Position numbers and translations under genes: made by a program. From Alkalinema sp. FACHB-956 (GTDB lineage Bacteria > Cyanobacteriota > Cyanobacteriia > Leptolyngbyales > Leptolyngbyaceae): DNA of 64,000 nt. The stretch covers positions 19,613 to 83,612 of the forward strand of contig NZ_JACJRC010000023.1 in NCBI RefSeq assembly GCF_014697025.1, given 5' to 3'. The notes below the pieces were generated by a model. It was given only the letters and a program-made list of their open reading frames with translations. It did not search any database and was not told the DNA's origin. Positions 9,003 to 17,434 of this stretch are shown piece after piece; position 1 is the stretch's first letter, and every line of letters begins with the position of its first letter.

Positions 9003-10611
9003 AATCACTATGTCGCAAGCCGATAGCAGTTTGGCTGATGGTGGTTTGATTGATCCTGAAGTTAGAGAGGATTCTACTTCATCCATCTCTCAACCGTGTT
9101 CCACCTATATTTTTAATATCAATTTATATATCCATACAGCGACGTTAGTGCAGTATTGTTGACGTCTTGTTATCTAGTTGTCATTCAATGATGTCAACGT
9201 AATGCCATCGGTGTAATTGTGCTAATGCTATGCCATTAATGTGATACAGTCAATTTCATTTATAGATATCTGTCTACGCGATTCAACCGAATTGTACTTA
9301 ACCCATGTATAGATGCGGATTGGCTAATAATGCGAATAAATTGACATCAACGACATCTAAACCATGGATATATGTCTTAACGCTAAAAGACGCTCCCAAG
9401 GCTAATGATTAGTCATTTAGGAGATGCAATCACTCATGGATGCCATAGTTCTCCGTTGGATTACAATCATCACTTAAAAAATCCTTCGTTGCAGAGTTAA
9501 TCCTCGCAAAATCTATCATCATAGAGTGCTTGATAAATCAGTATCTAGGTTTTTTCGACTAAAAAACAATCTCCTTCTTTTTATCTTTTTATCTTTCAAG
9601 TAATTAAAAGATAGTGGATATTAATCAATGTGAGTCAACATCCTCTAGATAGATCAGCGATATACTCTATGCAATAGCCAACTAAAAAAGAGAAATTTCC
9701 TTGGAGAAAGTCAGGAACAAACTAGGTATCTCTCATGTCTACAGTGAAAGATATGGATACCAAAGAAAAGTTGGTTTAAAGTTTCATCCTTCAGAATCAA
9801 TCAATCAAGATAACCAAATTGAGCAGGAAAGCAGGAGCAAAACTATTAGACTCAGGAAGAATTCTAATAGTAGTAAGAAAATAACATTCTTGCTCCTATC
9901 TTTGTAGCGGTCTCTTAGAGAGATTCATCTAATCTTCATGCACCTTTGGACACACTCAATCAAGTTCAACAACCAAATTTATTCAAAAAACGCTCTATTT
10001 TAGGAAATTATCCCGTTTCAAAGCCCTATCATCTGTACTTTTTGAATGATTATCCTGAAAATAAAATCAACTCAAAGTTAACTCTTTTTTTACTCGCTAA
10101 TAGAAGAATATGAATTTATGTTTGTCAAATTTTTGATGCTCTCTTGACTCCATCTCGAGGGTGATTTTTTGTTTCTATCTATCCCCAGGAAGATGTAAAA
10201 AATAAATTTTGAATCGAAATTTTGAATTCATAATCATAGATTTGATACCTCTTGTCATCAGCTTAACTGGGCTGTCCTCCACGTGATTTCTAGTCCTGAT
10301 GTGAAGAATTAATCTGACAAGTTAAAGGGGTATAGCTACAGCAATCCAATCTGATTCATGAGCCTATTCTGGCTCAAAGTATTGCAGTTTCTGGAGGATT
10401 CACCCACAATTTTTGTCGGATATCTGATGCTAAATGAATTTTGATAGATCACGCTGAAATTCTAGCAAGGTGTACATCATCCTAAGGGCATAAATTAAAA
10501 TTGAGCAAACCAATCTAAATCAATTTCTATAAATTTTTGTTCATTGATTCAGTAATTTTCCCCTTGTCATTTAGATTTGTCCCTAAATAGCGGTAAAAGA
10601 ATGGTGGTCGA

Positions 10612-10635
10612 AGTGGAACCCATTACAGTTCCACT
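10612..10635 (-). terminator. Hairpin 36 bp past the rmlB stop
   Basis: AGTGGAAC (10612-10619) and GTTCCACT (10628-10635) form a perfect 8-bp stem with an 8-nt loop just downstream of rmlB. There is no run of T after it on the minus strand, so it may be a factor-dependent terminator or a 3'-end stabiliser rather than a classical intrinsic terminator. Confidence 0.4.
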
Positions 10636-10670
10636 ATCAACTCTTTCTGCCTCAGACAACGAAAAGAATA

Positions 10671-11819
10671 CTATCGCTGGACGACGTACTCCTGTGACAG
10701 ACCTTCTGGGGCTGCATACACCTGTTGGTAATAACGCTGATAATCCTCCGATAACAGCGGTTGCCACCAGTCACGATTGTGTAAGTACCACTCGATCGTG
10801 TGTCGCAATCCCTGTTCAACGGTCACTTGGGGCATCCAACCCAACTCTCGCTGAATTTTGCTGGCATTGATGGCATACCGTCGATCGTGCCCTGGGCGAT
10901 CTTGGACAAAGGTAATCAAGTTTTCCGCAGGGCTGACGGGTAAATCAGGGCCCCGTTCATCCATGACTTGACAGATCAAGCGTACCAGTTCGATGTTTTT
11001 CACCTCATTGTTGCCACCAATGTTGTAAGTCTCGCCCGGTTGTCCCGCATGAATGACCCGATCGAGTGCCGAGCAGTGATCCCCCACGTACAGCCAATCC
11101 CGTACATTCTGACCATCGCCATATACAGGTAACGGTTTACCGAGCAAAATATTGATGCACATCAACGGAATCAACTTTTCGGGGAAGTGGTATGGCCCGT
11201 AGTTATTGGAGCAATTGGTAATCAGCGTCGGCATCCCATAGGTGTGGAAATAAGCACGGGCAAGGTGGTCGCTGCCTGCTTTGGAGGCCGAATAGGGACT
11301 ATTGGGTGCGTAGGGTGTGGTTTCACAAAAGGCGGGATCTTCTGGGGCAAGGCTACCGTACACTTCATCAGTGGAAACATGCAAAAAGCGATAGCGATCG
11401 CGCCCCACTTGGGCTACATCGGTTTGCCAGTGGTGCCGAAATGCTTCTAATAACGTAAACGTCCCCACCACATTGGTTTGGATAAAGCTGCCTGGGTTGA
11501 GGATCGATCGATCGACGTGGGATTCCGCTGCAAAATGGGCCACGGTATCGATCGCTTCTTCCTGCAACAGGTTTTGTACCAATACTGCATCGCAGATATT
11601 ACCCTGAACAAAGCGAAACTGCGGTTGATTTTGTAAAGCAGCTAGATTATTGAGATTCCCCGCATAGGTTAATGCATCCAGTACCACCACGCGATCGTTG
11701 GGATATCGCTTACACCAATGATGCACAAAATTAGAGCCAATAAAGCCTGCCCCTCCAGTGATCAAAATCCGGCGATCGCGATGGGAAGAAGATTGAGAAG
11801 CAAGGGGTTCCTTTGACAT
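10671..11819 (-). CDS. rmlB (rfbB): dTDP-glucose 4,6-dehydratase
   Basis: The 382-residue enzyme is an extended short-chain dehydrogenase that converts dTDP-D-glucose to dTDP-4-keto-6-deoxy-D-glucose, the second step of dTDP-L-rhamnose synthesis in the cytosol. The NAD-binding motif GGAGFIGSN lies near the N-terminus. The catalytic Tyr and Lys are in YSASKAG, and HVSTDEVYGSL, NNYGPYHFPEKL and VRDWLYVGDH are family signatures. The ATG at 11819 has GGAG 6 nt upstream. An in-frame upstream extension exists but is encoded by the tandem repeats and is discounted. It is the last gene of rmlC-rmlD-rmlA-rmlB on the minus strand. Confidence 0.95.
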   Translation of the reverse strand: MSKEPLASQSSSHRDRRILITGGAGFIGSNFVHHWCKRYPNDRVVVLDALTYAGNLNNLAALQNQPQFRFVQGNICDAVLVQNLLQEEAIDTVAHFAAESHVDRSILNPGSFIQTNVVGTFTLLEAFRHHWQTDVAQVGRDRYRFLHVSTDEVYGSLAPEDPAFCETTPYAPNSPYSASKAGSDHLARAYFHTYGMPTLITNCSNNYGPYHFPEKLIPLMCINILLGKPLPVYGDGQNVRDWLYVGDHCSALDRVIHAGQPGETYNIGGNNEVKNIELVRLICQVMDERGPDLPVSPAENLITFVQDRPGHDRRYAINASKIQRELGWMPQVTVEQGLRHTIEWYLHNRDWWQPLLSEDYQRYYQQVYAAPEGLSQEYVVQR

Positions 11820-11843
11820 AGCAGACTCCAGGTCACAGACTCC

Positions 11844-11947
11844 AGTAACAGACTTCAAGTAACAGGCTTTATTACAAGTAACAGGCTTCAAGTAACAGGC
11901 TTCAAGTAACAGGCTTTATTACAAGTAACAGGCTTCAAGTAACAGGC
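11844..11947. repeat. Short tandem repeats between rmlA and rmlB
   Basis: Seven copies of AGTAACAG occur in units of 14 nt (AGTAACAGGCTTCA) and 19 nt (AGTAACAGGCTTTATTACA), arranged as a higher-order repeat. The block fills the gap between the rmlA stop and the rmlB Shine-Dalgarno. Read on the minus strand, each 14-nt unit contains a TTG...TGA frame overlapping the next as TTGA. It looks like a cyanobacterial short tandemly repeated repetitive sequence. Confidence 0.85.
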
Positions 11948-11954
11948 CCTAGGA

Positions 11955-13028
11955 CTATACCAACTCCACATGGGAATCATCGCCAATCATAAAACGCAGC
12001 GCTTTGGGACGGGATGGCGCTTCCGTTAGCTTGGCTCGCTGCCCAATCACACTATCCACAATCCGTTGATGAATGCCCTCCACCTTAGCGCCTTGAAGTA
12101 ACATACTATGTTCCAAGTCTACCTCCCGTAGGATGACGTTATCGGCAATGCTACTGTAAGGGCCAATAAAACTATTTTCGATATGGCAATTTGCACCAAT
12201 GGCAACGGGGCCGCGAATGGTGGAGTTAATAATACGGGTACCTTCGCCGATCTGCACTCGACCTAGGACTTGGCTACGATCGTCTACGATCCCGTTCACG
12301 ACCTTTGTTAAGCGGGTATCTAAGAGAATCCGATTGGCTTCCAGCAAATCATCTTTTTTTCCAGTATCCAACCACCAGCCTTGGAGTTGCCGCGCTTCGA
12401 TCGATCGCTGGTGGTCAATCAGGTCTTGGATGGCATCGGTAATTTCCAATTCACCCCGAGCCGAGGGTTGAATCCGCGCGATCGCCTCATGCACGGCTGC
12501 GCTGAAGAAATAGATGCCCACCAGTGCCAAGTTAGAAGGTGGGTTTTTCGGCTTTTCCACTAATTTCAGGACGCGCCCTGCACCATCGACCTGCGCCACC
12601 CCAAAAGCTGTGGGATCACTAACTGCCCGCAGCAAAATTAAGGCATCTAAGCTACGTTCCTTGAATACATTGGCAAAGTCATGGAGCGGATCGGGAATCA
12701 GGTTATCCCCCAAATACATAACAAAGGCTGAATCACCGAGGAAAGGCTGAGCGGTTTTCACTGCGTGGGCCAGTCCTGCTGCTTGCTCCTGGAGAATGTA
12801 GGTGATATTGGCCCCAAAACGATCGCCGTTGCCCGTTTTTGTCCGCACTTCCTCGCCGGTTTCGGGGCTGATGATAATGCCAATGTCCGTAATGCCTGCA
12901 GCCACGATCGCTTCGATGCCGTACCAAAGCACAGGTTTGTTAGCAACGGGAACCAGTTGTTTTGCCCCCGTATAGGTGAGCGGACGCAGACGAGTGCCTT
13001 TACCACCGGATAAAATTAGGGCTTTCAT
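11955..13028 (-). CDS. rmlA (rfbA): Glucose-1-phosphate thymidylyltransferase, long (StrD-like) form
   Basis: The 357-residue protein makes dTDP-glucose from glucose-1-phosphate and dTTP, the first step of dTDP-L-rhamnose synthesis. The N-terminus MKALILSGGKGTRLRPLT is the nucleotidyltransferase signature loop. YLGDN, FGVAQVD, EKPKNPPSNLAL and WWLDTGKKDD follow as expected of the sugar-nucleotide core. The C-terminal 100 or so residues show hexapeptide-like isoleucine/valine periodicity (left-handed beta-helix), as in the long StrD-type RmlA rather than the 290-residue enterobacterial form. The start at 13028 is chosen because GGAG lies 6 nt upstream and MKALILSGG is the conserved N-terminus. 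It lies 30 nt after rmlD. Confidence 0.93.
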   Translation of the reverse strand: MKALILSGGKGTRLRPLTYTGAKQLVPVANKPVLWYGIEAIVAAGITDIGIIISPETGEEVRTKTGNGDRFGANITYILQEQAAGLAHAVKTAQPFLGDSAFVMYLGDNLIPDPLHDFANVFKERSLDALILLRAVSDPTAFGVAQVDGAGRVLKLVEKPKNPPSNLALVGIYFFSAAVHEAIARIQPSARGELEITDAIQDLIDHQRSIEARQLQGWWLDTGKKDDLLEANRILLDTRLTKVVNGIVDDRSQVLGRVQIGEGTRIINSTIRGPVAIGANCHIENSFIGPYSSIADNVILREVDLEHSMLLQGAKVEGIHQRIVDSVIGQRAKLTEAPSRPKALRFMIGDDSHVELV

Positions 13029-13058
13029 AGGGTCTCCAAAATGGGATAACAAATCGGT

Positions 13059-14033
13059 TTAGGCGTCAGATGAGGAATCAGAAGATGCGGTCGGGGCTGC
13101 AATCATCAAGGAATACTGCTGGAGCATCGATCGCAGGGCCTGTCGCCAGTGACGAGGGGGACATCCTAGAATGGGCCACAATGGGCGGTGATCGAGCACC
13201 GAATAGGCAGGACGACGGGCAGACGTGGGGAAATCCGCAGTAGTAATAGGTAGAATACGCTTGGTCAGAACCGGCAAGCCTAGGGCCTCAGCCTCTTCCA
13301 GAATCGCTACGGTAAAGTCATACCAACTGGCGACCCCGCTATTGGTGAAATGGAAAGTCCCTTGAACTACAGGTCGATCGTATTCAGGTGCGCCAGTTCT
13401 GTTTTCTGCGCTAGGGCTAGCTCTGTCCCGATCCCAGGTAATCAATTGACCTAAGGTCTGGGCAATATCTGTGGCCCAAGTGGGGCTGCCAATCTGATCG
13501 GCCACAATACGCAACTCTTCTTGGGTTGAACCAAGGCGTAGCATCGTTTTAACAAAGTTAGTTTTACCATGAACCCCGTAGACCCAAGCGGTGCGCAGGA
13601 TCACATGACGATCGCCCACTTGCCGAATTCCCATTTCGCCAGCTAGTTTCGATTGACCATATACGCTCAACGGCTGTGTCGAATCCTCCACGCGATAGGG
13701 GCGATAACTATATCCATCAAATACATAGTCGGTGGAGAGATGTAGGAGCAATGCATTGAGTGCTTGGGCTTCTTGTGCAATTACTGTTGGCGCGATCGCG
13801 TTAATTTGGTTGGCTAATTCCGGCTCACTTTCTGCTCGATCGACCGCTGTGTAGGCTGCAGCGTTGACAATATAGTGGGGTTGCCATTGACGAATACTTT
13901 GCCGAATCTGCTCGACTTGGGTGAGATCGAGAGTCTGGCGATCGAGGGAAATCATTTCCCCGAGGTTAGGCAATATTGCTTGTAGTTCCTGTCCGACTTG
14001 TCCTGCTGCGCCGATCAACAGAATTCGGGTCAT
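13059..14033 (-). CDS. rmlD (rfbD): dTDP-4-dehydrorhamnose reductase
   Basis: The 324-residue short-chain reductase carries out the last step, reduction of dTDP-4-keto-L-rhamnose to dTDP-L-rhamnose. The NAD(P)-binding motif GAAGQVGQEL is at residues 8-17. STDYVFDG and the catalytic pair in YGQSK are clear, and RTAWVYG and the C-terminal RRPAYSVLD are typical RmlD signatures. Its start overlaps the stop of rmlC by four bases (ATGA), showing translational coupling. Rhamnose from this pathway is presumably used in the cell-envelope or extracellular polysaccharide. Confidence 0.94.
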   Translation of the reverse strand: MTRILLIGAAGQVGQELQAILPNLGEMISLDRQTLDLTQVEQIRQSIRQWQPHYIVNAAAYTAVDRAESEPELANQINAIAPTVIAQEAQALNALLLHLSTDYVFDGYSYRPYRVEDSTQPLSVYGQSKLAGEMGIRQVGDRHVILRTAWVYGVHGKTNFVKTMLRLGSTQEELRIVADQIGSPTWATDIAQTLGQLITWDRDRASPSAENRTGAPEYDRPVVQGTFHFTNSGVASWYDFTVAILEEAEALGLPVLTKRILPITTADFPTSARRPAYSVLDHRPLWPILGCPPRHWRQALRSMLQQYSLMIAAPTASSDSSSDA

Positions 14034-14590
14034 GTATCCACCTCTTCTGCGTAGACGTCTGCGGATTGAAAGGACTGACCTGCTTGATCTTTAGCAGATA
14101 AGATCGGATCTCCAGAAAAAGGCCACTCGATCCCAATCTCCGGATCATTCCACAGAAGGCTGCGCTCATGCTGTGGTGCATAGTAATCTGTTGCTTTGTA
14201 GAGCACTTCGGCCACTTCAGACAGCACCACAAAGCCATGGGCAAACCCAGGGGGTACCCAGAGTTGGCGGTAATTGTTTGCACTTAAATGACAACCGACC
14301 CACTGGCCAAAGGTAGCTGACAATTTTCGCAAGTCCACCGCCACATCATAAATTTCCCCCACTACAGCCCGAACTAATTTACCTTGGGGTTGTTGAATTT
14401 GGTAATGCAATCCTCGTAGGACGTGTTTTCCTGATCGCGAGTGGTTATCCTGTACAAACCGGGTCTGAATCCCGGTTGCTTCATGGAAGACTCGTTCGTT
14501 ATAGCTTTCTAAAAAAAAGCCGCGATCGTCACCAAAGACTTTAGGTTCTAGAATCAGAACCTCAGGAATCATTGTCGGAATCACCTGCAT
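14030..14590 (-). CDS. rmlC (rfbC): dTDP-4-dehydrorhamnose 3,5-epimerase
   Basis: The 186-residue cupin epimerises dTDP-4-keto-6-deoxyglucose at C3 and C5. Family signatures are PKVFGDDRGFFLESYN near the N-terminus, FVQDNHSRS, VLRGLHYQ (catalytic His in the LRGLH motif), GEIYDVAVDLR and WVPPGFAHGF. It is the first gene of the minus-strand rml operon and overlaps rmlD by 4 bp. An internal ATG six codons in (MIPEVLIL) is possible, but the MQVIPT N-terminus is also seen in cyanobacterial homologues as I recall them. Confidence 0.94.
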   Translation of the reverse strand: MQVIPTMIPEVLILEPKVFGDDRGFFLESYNERVFHEATGIQTRFVQDNHSRSGKHVLRGLHYQIQQPQGKLVRAVVGEIYDVAVDLRKLSATFGQWVGCHLSANNYRQLWVPPGFAHGFVVLSEVAEVLYKATDYYAPQHERSLLWNDPEIGIEWPFSGDPILSAKDQAGQSFQSADVYAEEVDT

Positions 14591-15000
14591 AAAGTATTCA
14601 CACTAAAAAAAAGACCCAGAAAGTAGGAAAACACATAAGTCAAGTGCAAGAAGCAAGTTCAATCGGCAAGTGCATCTGACTTTCCCATTGTTAGGAAGGT
14701 GTCTAACCCAACGCCTCTAACGCAATCAGACTACAATTTTTTTTTACTCAATTGTTCAAATCTAAGTTTTTAAATTCAATTTTTTACACTCTTTGGCATC
14801 CAAATGATTTGATAGATAAAATCTTGGACATTATTTTGATTGGCAATCATCCTGTCTAGTTTGATTTATGCAAATCATCTATCGTATGACATAAGTTAAT
14901 GGGCTTTATTGAAAATTTGTAGATCCCCTAGATTGACTGACGCTTTCATGCCTGGGGCTTGCAATTGCGATCGTGGGCAGAATCATATTTTGGCTAAGGC
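14591..15000. other. Gene-free region upstream of rmlC
   Basis: About 410 bp of AT-rich sequence with several poly-A/T runs and no credible gene. It must carry the promoter of the rml operon. No operator, riboswitch or terminator could be recognised in it. Confidence 0.5.
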
Positions 15001-15080
15001 ATGTCTTGCAACAATCATGTCTTAGCCAAGTTATGTCTTAGCCAAGCCATGTCTTAGTCAAGTCATGTCTTAGCTAAGTC
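15001..15080. repeat. Five 16-nt tandem repeats overlapping the 3' end of the membrane-protein gene
   Basis: The unit ATGTCTTAGCCAAGTC occurs at 15001 (degenerate), 15017, 15033, 15049 and 15065 with exact 16-nt spacing. The last unit encodes the final residues and TGA stop of the minus-strand gene that ends at 15063, so repeat slippage reaches into the coding sequence. Confidence 0.9.
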
Positions 15081-15824
15081 ATGCTGACGATCGGCCAAAA
15101 CCCATGGGCGGTCAGCCAATCTTGGAAAAAGAATTCCCACGATCGTCCGTCTCCCGTTGGCCGTCATCCACCCATAGATTCCCCCTAAAATTGCCCCTTC
15201 ACACAATTGCGCAAGGACATTGGGCATTATGCTGGTTGTCAGTCCATCTGCGACCAGCGCCCCTAGCATCCATCCCACACTACTCCAGATAATCCACCAG
15301 CGCAGCTGTCGCAAGAATTTCCAGGAACGTCGGACGGAGATGATTTGAGTCATCGCTAGAATGGCACCCATGAATGCGCCGGCGATTGCATCTGCACTAT
15401 AACGACTCATTCCCCAAACGACAGCTAGCGGAAGATAGGGAAATCCAGCAAGATTGATTGCACCATATATCCAATGGCAGAGAAGTAACGAAATTCCACT
15501 AGCCAGTAGCCAGCCGAAGGCGGTCCCTAGCATCCAACGTAGCCAAGCACTTACTCTAAAACGACTGGGAGGCTGGCTAAGCGAGGGCAATCGATCTCGC
15601 TTACCTCCTTGAGATAGCGCCCAGCCTTGCATCCCCCCTAGGCAGAGTCCTGTGATAGTTGTTCCCCCTAGCCAACCCAATAACCAAAACCAACTCGTTC
15701 CTCCCAAATCTCCGATCGTGCGATGGAACATCTGCCCTAAGGGTAAACCCATCGCCAAGGCCATCATGCAGGCTACACTCCATGGGAGTAATTGGGGCGA
15801 TCGTGACTGTATCTGTTGATTCAT
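15063..15824 (-). CDS. Polytopic membrane protein of unknown function
   Basis: The 253-residue protein has about six hydrophobic segments, including MMALAMGLPLGQMF, WLLGWLGGTTITGLCLGG, AFGWLLASGISLLLCHWIYG, GAFMGAILAMTQII and GWMLGALVADGL. These recur as Gly-rich pairs and suggest an internally repeated membrane protein. I do not recognise a family. The ATG at 15824 is chosen because an upstream in-frame extension would start with TTG and be encoded by low-complexity GGAAATATCT repeats. A GGAG lies 10 nt before the chosen ATG. It lies downstream of the TIGR03790 gene on the same strand, 155 nt away. Its 3' end is embedded in the 16-nt tandem repeats. Confidence 0.6.
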   Translation of the reverse strand: MNQQIQSRSPQLLPWSVACMMALAMGLPLGQMFHRTIGDLGGTSWFWLLGWLGGTTITGLCLGGMQGWALSQGGKRDRLPSLSQPPSRFRVSAWLRWMLGTAFGWLLASGISLLLCHWIYGAINLAGFPYLPLAVVWGMSRYSADAIAGAFMGAILAMTQIISVRRSWKFLRQLRWWIIWSSVGWMLGALVADGLTTSIMPNVLAQLCEGAILGGIYGWMTANGRRTIVGILFPRLADRPWVLADRQHDLAKT

Positions 15825-15979
15825 ACTTGAGGCACTCCGAAGAACATATAGAGCATTTCCGGGAAATATCTGGGAAATATCTGGAGAATCTTGGAAAAAT
15901 ACCAGAGGAATTAAGAGAAAACACAGGGAACGCATAAGTGGCAACACTGTGGAAGCTGTTGCAGCAAGCAATCATCGCT

Positions 15980-17356
15980 CTAGGACTCTTTGTAGGCATG
16001 GGCAGGCAAGTTGATTGATGTTGCCTGGGGCTGAGTCTGGGGATCAAACACAACAGTGGCTAAGGGATCACCCAGAACAATATCGCGCCACCCGATAAAC
16101 CGAATCGATCGGTAAAACGCTGTGGCCAAATTTGCACCGGAAAAATACGCCTGAAACAACACTGTGGGGGAGCCGATCCCTTGGCGTTCCGGTTCATCGA
16201 CGTAGCCCCGTGCGCCCGTCAGGCCCTGGGAGTCCCGCAGCAAATCGCCAATCAACGACTGTCCAGTTCGGGTCGGAAAAAATGTACGTCCGCTGCTGGA
16301 CACTAACGTATCCGCGATCGCCCCCGATCGAAACTTGAGACTCTGGTAGTTCTGGCGATCGAAGGATTCATCATTAGTCCCCCAGGAGGCGTAGCCCAGC
16401 AAATTTTCCCCCGTGATAAAGGACTGCTGAGGGGCCATGGTGACTTGCAGTTGGGGAAACTGCTGTTGAATCTGGATTTTTGCTAACTGGAGATCGTTAT
16501 TGTAATCCTTGTCAAAGGATTCCCAACTGCCCTTCGGCTGCAATTGGCACTGGGTCGGACGATCGAATCCGCAGGACTGGGGATCGAAAATATCAATGAC
16601 GTTGGACTCCCCTGTACTTTGGTTATGTCCGTTGGGATCTAGCAAAACAGTGCCATTCAATGCAGGGCGGGATTGCAAAGCGCGATCGACCAAAGCCAGC
16701 GCATCTTCCTCCCGATAGCCATCCAGCCGAGTCACTAAATACCCACCGGTTAGCCGATGCTCAAAGGAATAATTTTGTCGCCAATATAGATTCGGGGTCA
16801 ATAAACCGAAAATGGTTTTACCCGTTAATTGTCGGTATTCTGTATCTCGAAATTCGATCGGGGGAATTTTGTAATCCAACGCCGCGATCGTTGAGTCGAG
16901 GGATTGATTTTGGCGAAGAAACTGACCTTCTACTTCTCGGTAAGGCACCTCTTTAATTCGTAGCGGGACTCCCTTGGTTAACACAATGTACCGAATTTGA
17001 TCCTGCCAATGCCTCCGTGCCAAAAATTGTCGCAGTGGGACTTCGACTTTTTGTTGGTAGGTTGCGTGACTAATGGATTCAAACACCGGCAAAAGGGTGC
17101 TATCAGGTAAATCTAGGGTCAGGAGATGATCGCGAGGAATCCGTCGCCGATGCATATAGTACTGAGCCACGCGCAAGGATGTGGGACTATTGCGATTCGC
17201 TACGACCATCACCCGATCGACCTCTGGATGGATCCACCCCATGGGATTCGCCCTAGACTGCGCAATGCCCAACCACAGTAATCCCATCCCTAAAACAAGG
17301 CATCCCAACAGACTGCCTAAAGCTGCGACGATGCGCCGAAGACGTAAATAAGCCAT
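15980..17356 (-). CDS. TIGR03790-family protein, exported or membrane-anchored
   Basis: The 458-residue protein resembles the TIGR03790 conserved hypothetical family. Its characteristic features are VMVVANRNSPTSLRVAQYYM followed by RRIPRDHLL near residues 50-80, and YIVLTKGVPLRI near residue 125. A basic start followed by GSLLGCLVLGMGLLWLGIA is a signal anchor or signal peptide, so it probably works outside the cytoplasm. It has no assigned biochemical role. The ATG at 17356 follows a GAGTG sequence; a GTG nine bases upstream is an alternative. It shares orientation and close spacing (78 nt) with the PA14 surface-protein gene upstream, so a common transcript is likely. Confidence 0.75.
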   Translation of the reverse strand: MAYLRLRRIVAALGSLLGCLVLGMGLLWLGIAQSRANPMGWIHPEVDRVMVVANRNSPTSLRVAQYYMHRRRIPRDHLLTLDLPDSTLLPVFESISHATYQQKVEVPLRQFLARRHWQDQIRYIVLTKGVPLRIKEVPYREVEGQFLRQNQSLDSTIAALDYKIPPIEFRDTEYRQLTGKTIFGLLTPNLYWRQNYSFEHRLTGGYLVTRLDGYREEDALALVDRALQSRPALNGTVLLDPNGHNQSTGESNVIDIFDPQSCGFDRPTQCQLQPKGSWESFDKDYNNDLQLAKIQIQQQFPQLQVTMAPQQSFITGENLLGYASWGTNDESFDRQNYQSLKFRSGAIADTLVSSSGRTFFPTRTGQSLIGDLLRDSQGLTGARGYVDEPERQGIGSPTVLFQAYFSGANLATAFYRSIRFIGWRDIVLGDPLATVVFDPQTQPQATSINLPAHAYKES

Positions 17357-17434
17357 CTGAATCACTCATTCAAAAGTAGAAAAAACAAAGGTAAAAATCA
17401 GTTGGACAGTGACCGCCCTGCTTTAATCCATTCG

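Larger units (their letters stand above)
8849..10670. other. Long AT-rich gene-free region upstream of the NRPS-PKS operon
   Basis: About 1.8 kb between the megasynthase start and the end of rmlB is clearly more AT-rich than the flanking genes and holds no convincing coding frame. The only notable plus-strand frame (9701-9907) starts with TTG, lacks a clear ribosome-binding site and has unlike-protein composition. It contains the CRP-type site listed separately and an imperfect inverted repeat GTTGACGTC/GATGTCAAC near 9158-9200. The rmlB 3' hairpin sits at its right end. It may be a complex leader or promoter region, or the remains of decayed sequence. Confidence 0.6.

Noticed and set aside
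9701..9907. 68-codon plus-strand frame in the long AT-rich gap
   Set aside because: Begins with TTG, has no clear Shine-Dalgarno, reads as a low-complexity Lys/Ser/Asn sequence and lies in unusually AT-rich DNA; not supported as a gene.
10577..10870. 97-codon plus-strand frame over the rmlB end
   Set aside because: Runs antisense to the conserved C-terminus of RmlB and has no recognisable protein features.
11844..11947. Could the rmlA-rmlB repeats be a small CRISPR array?
   Set aside because: Units are 14-19 nt, with no spacers of constant unique sequence and no cas genes in the window.
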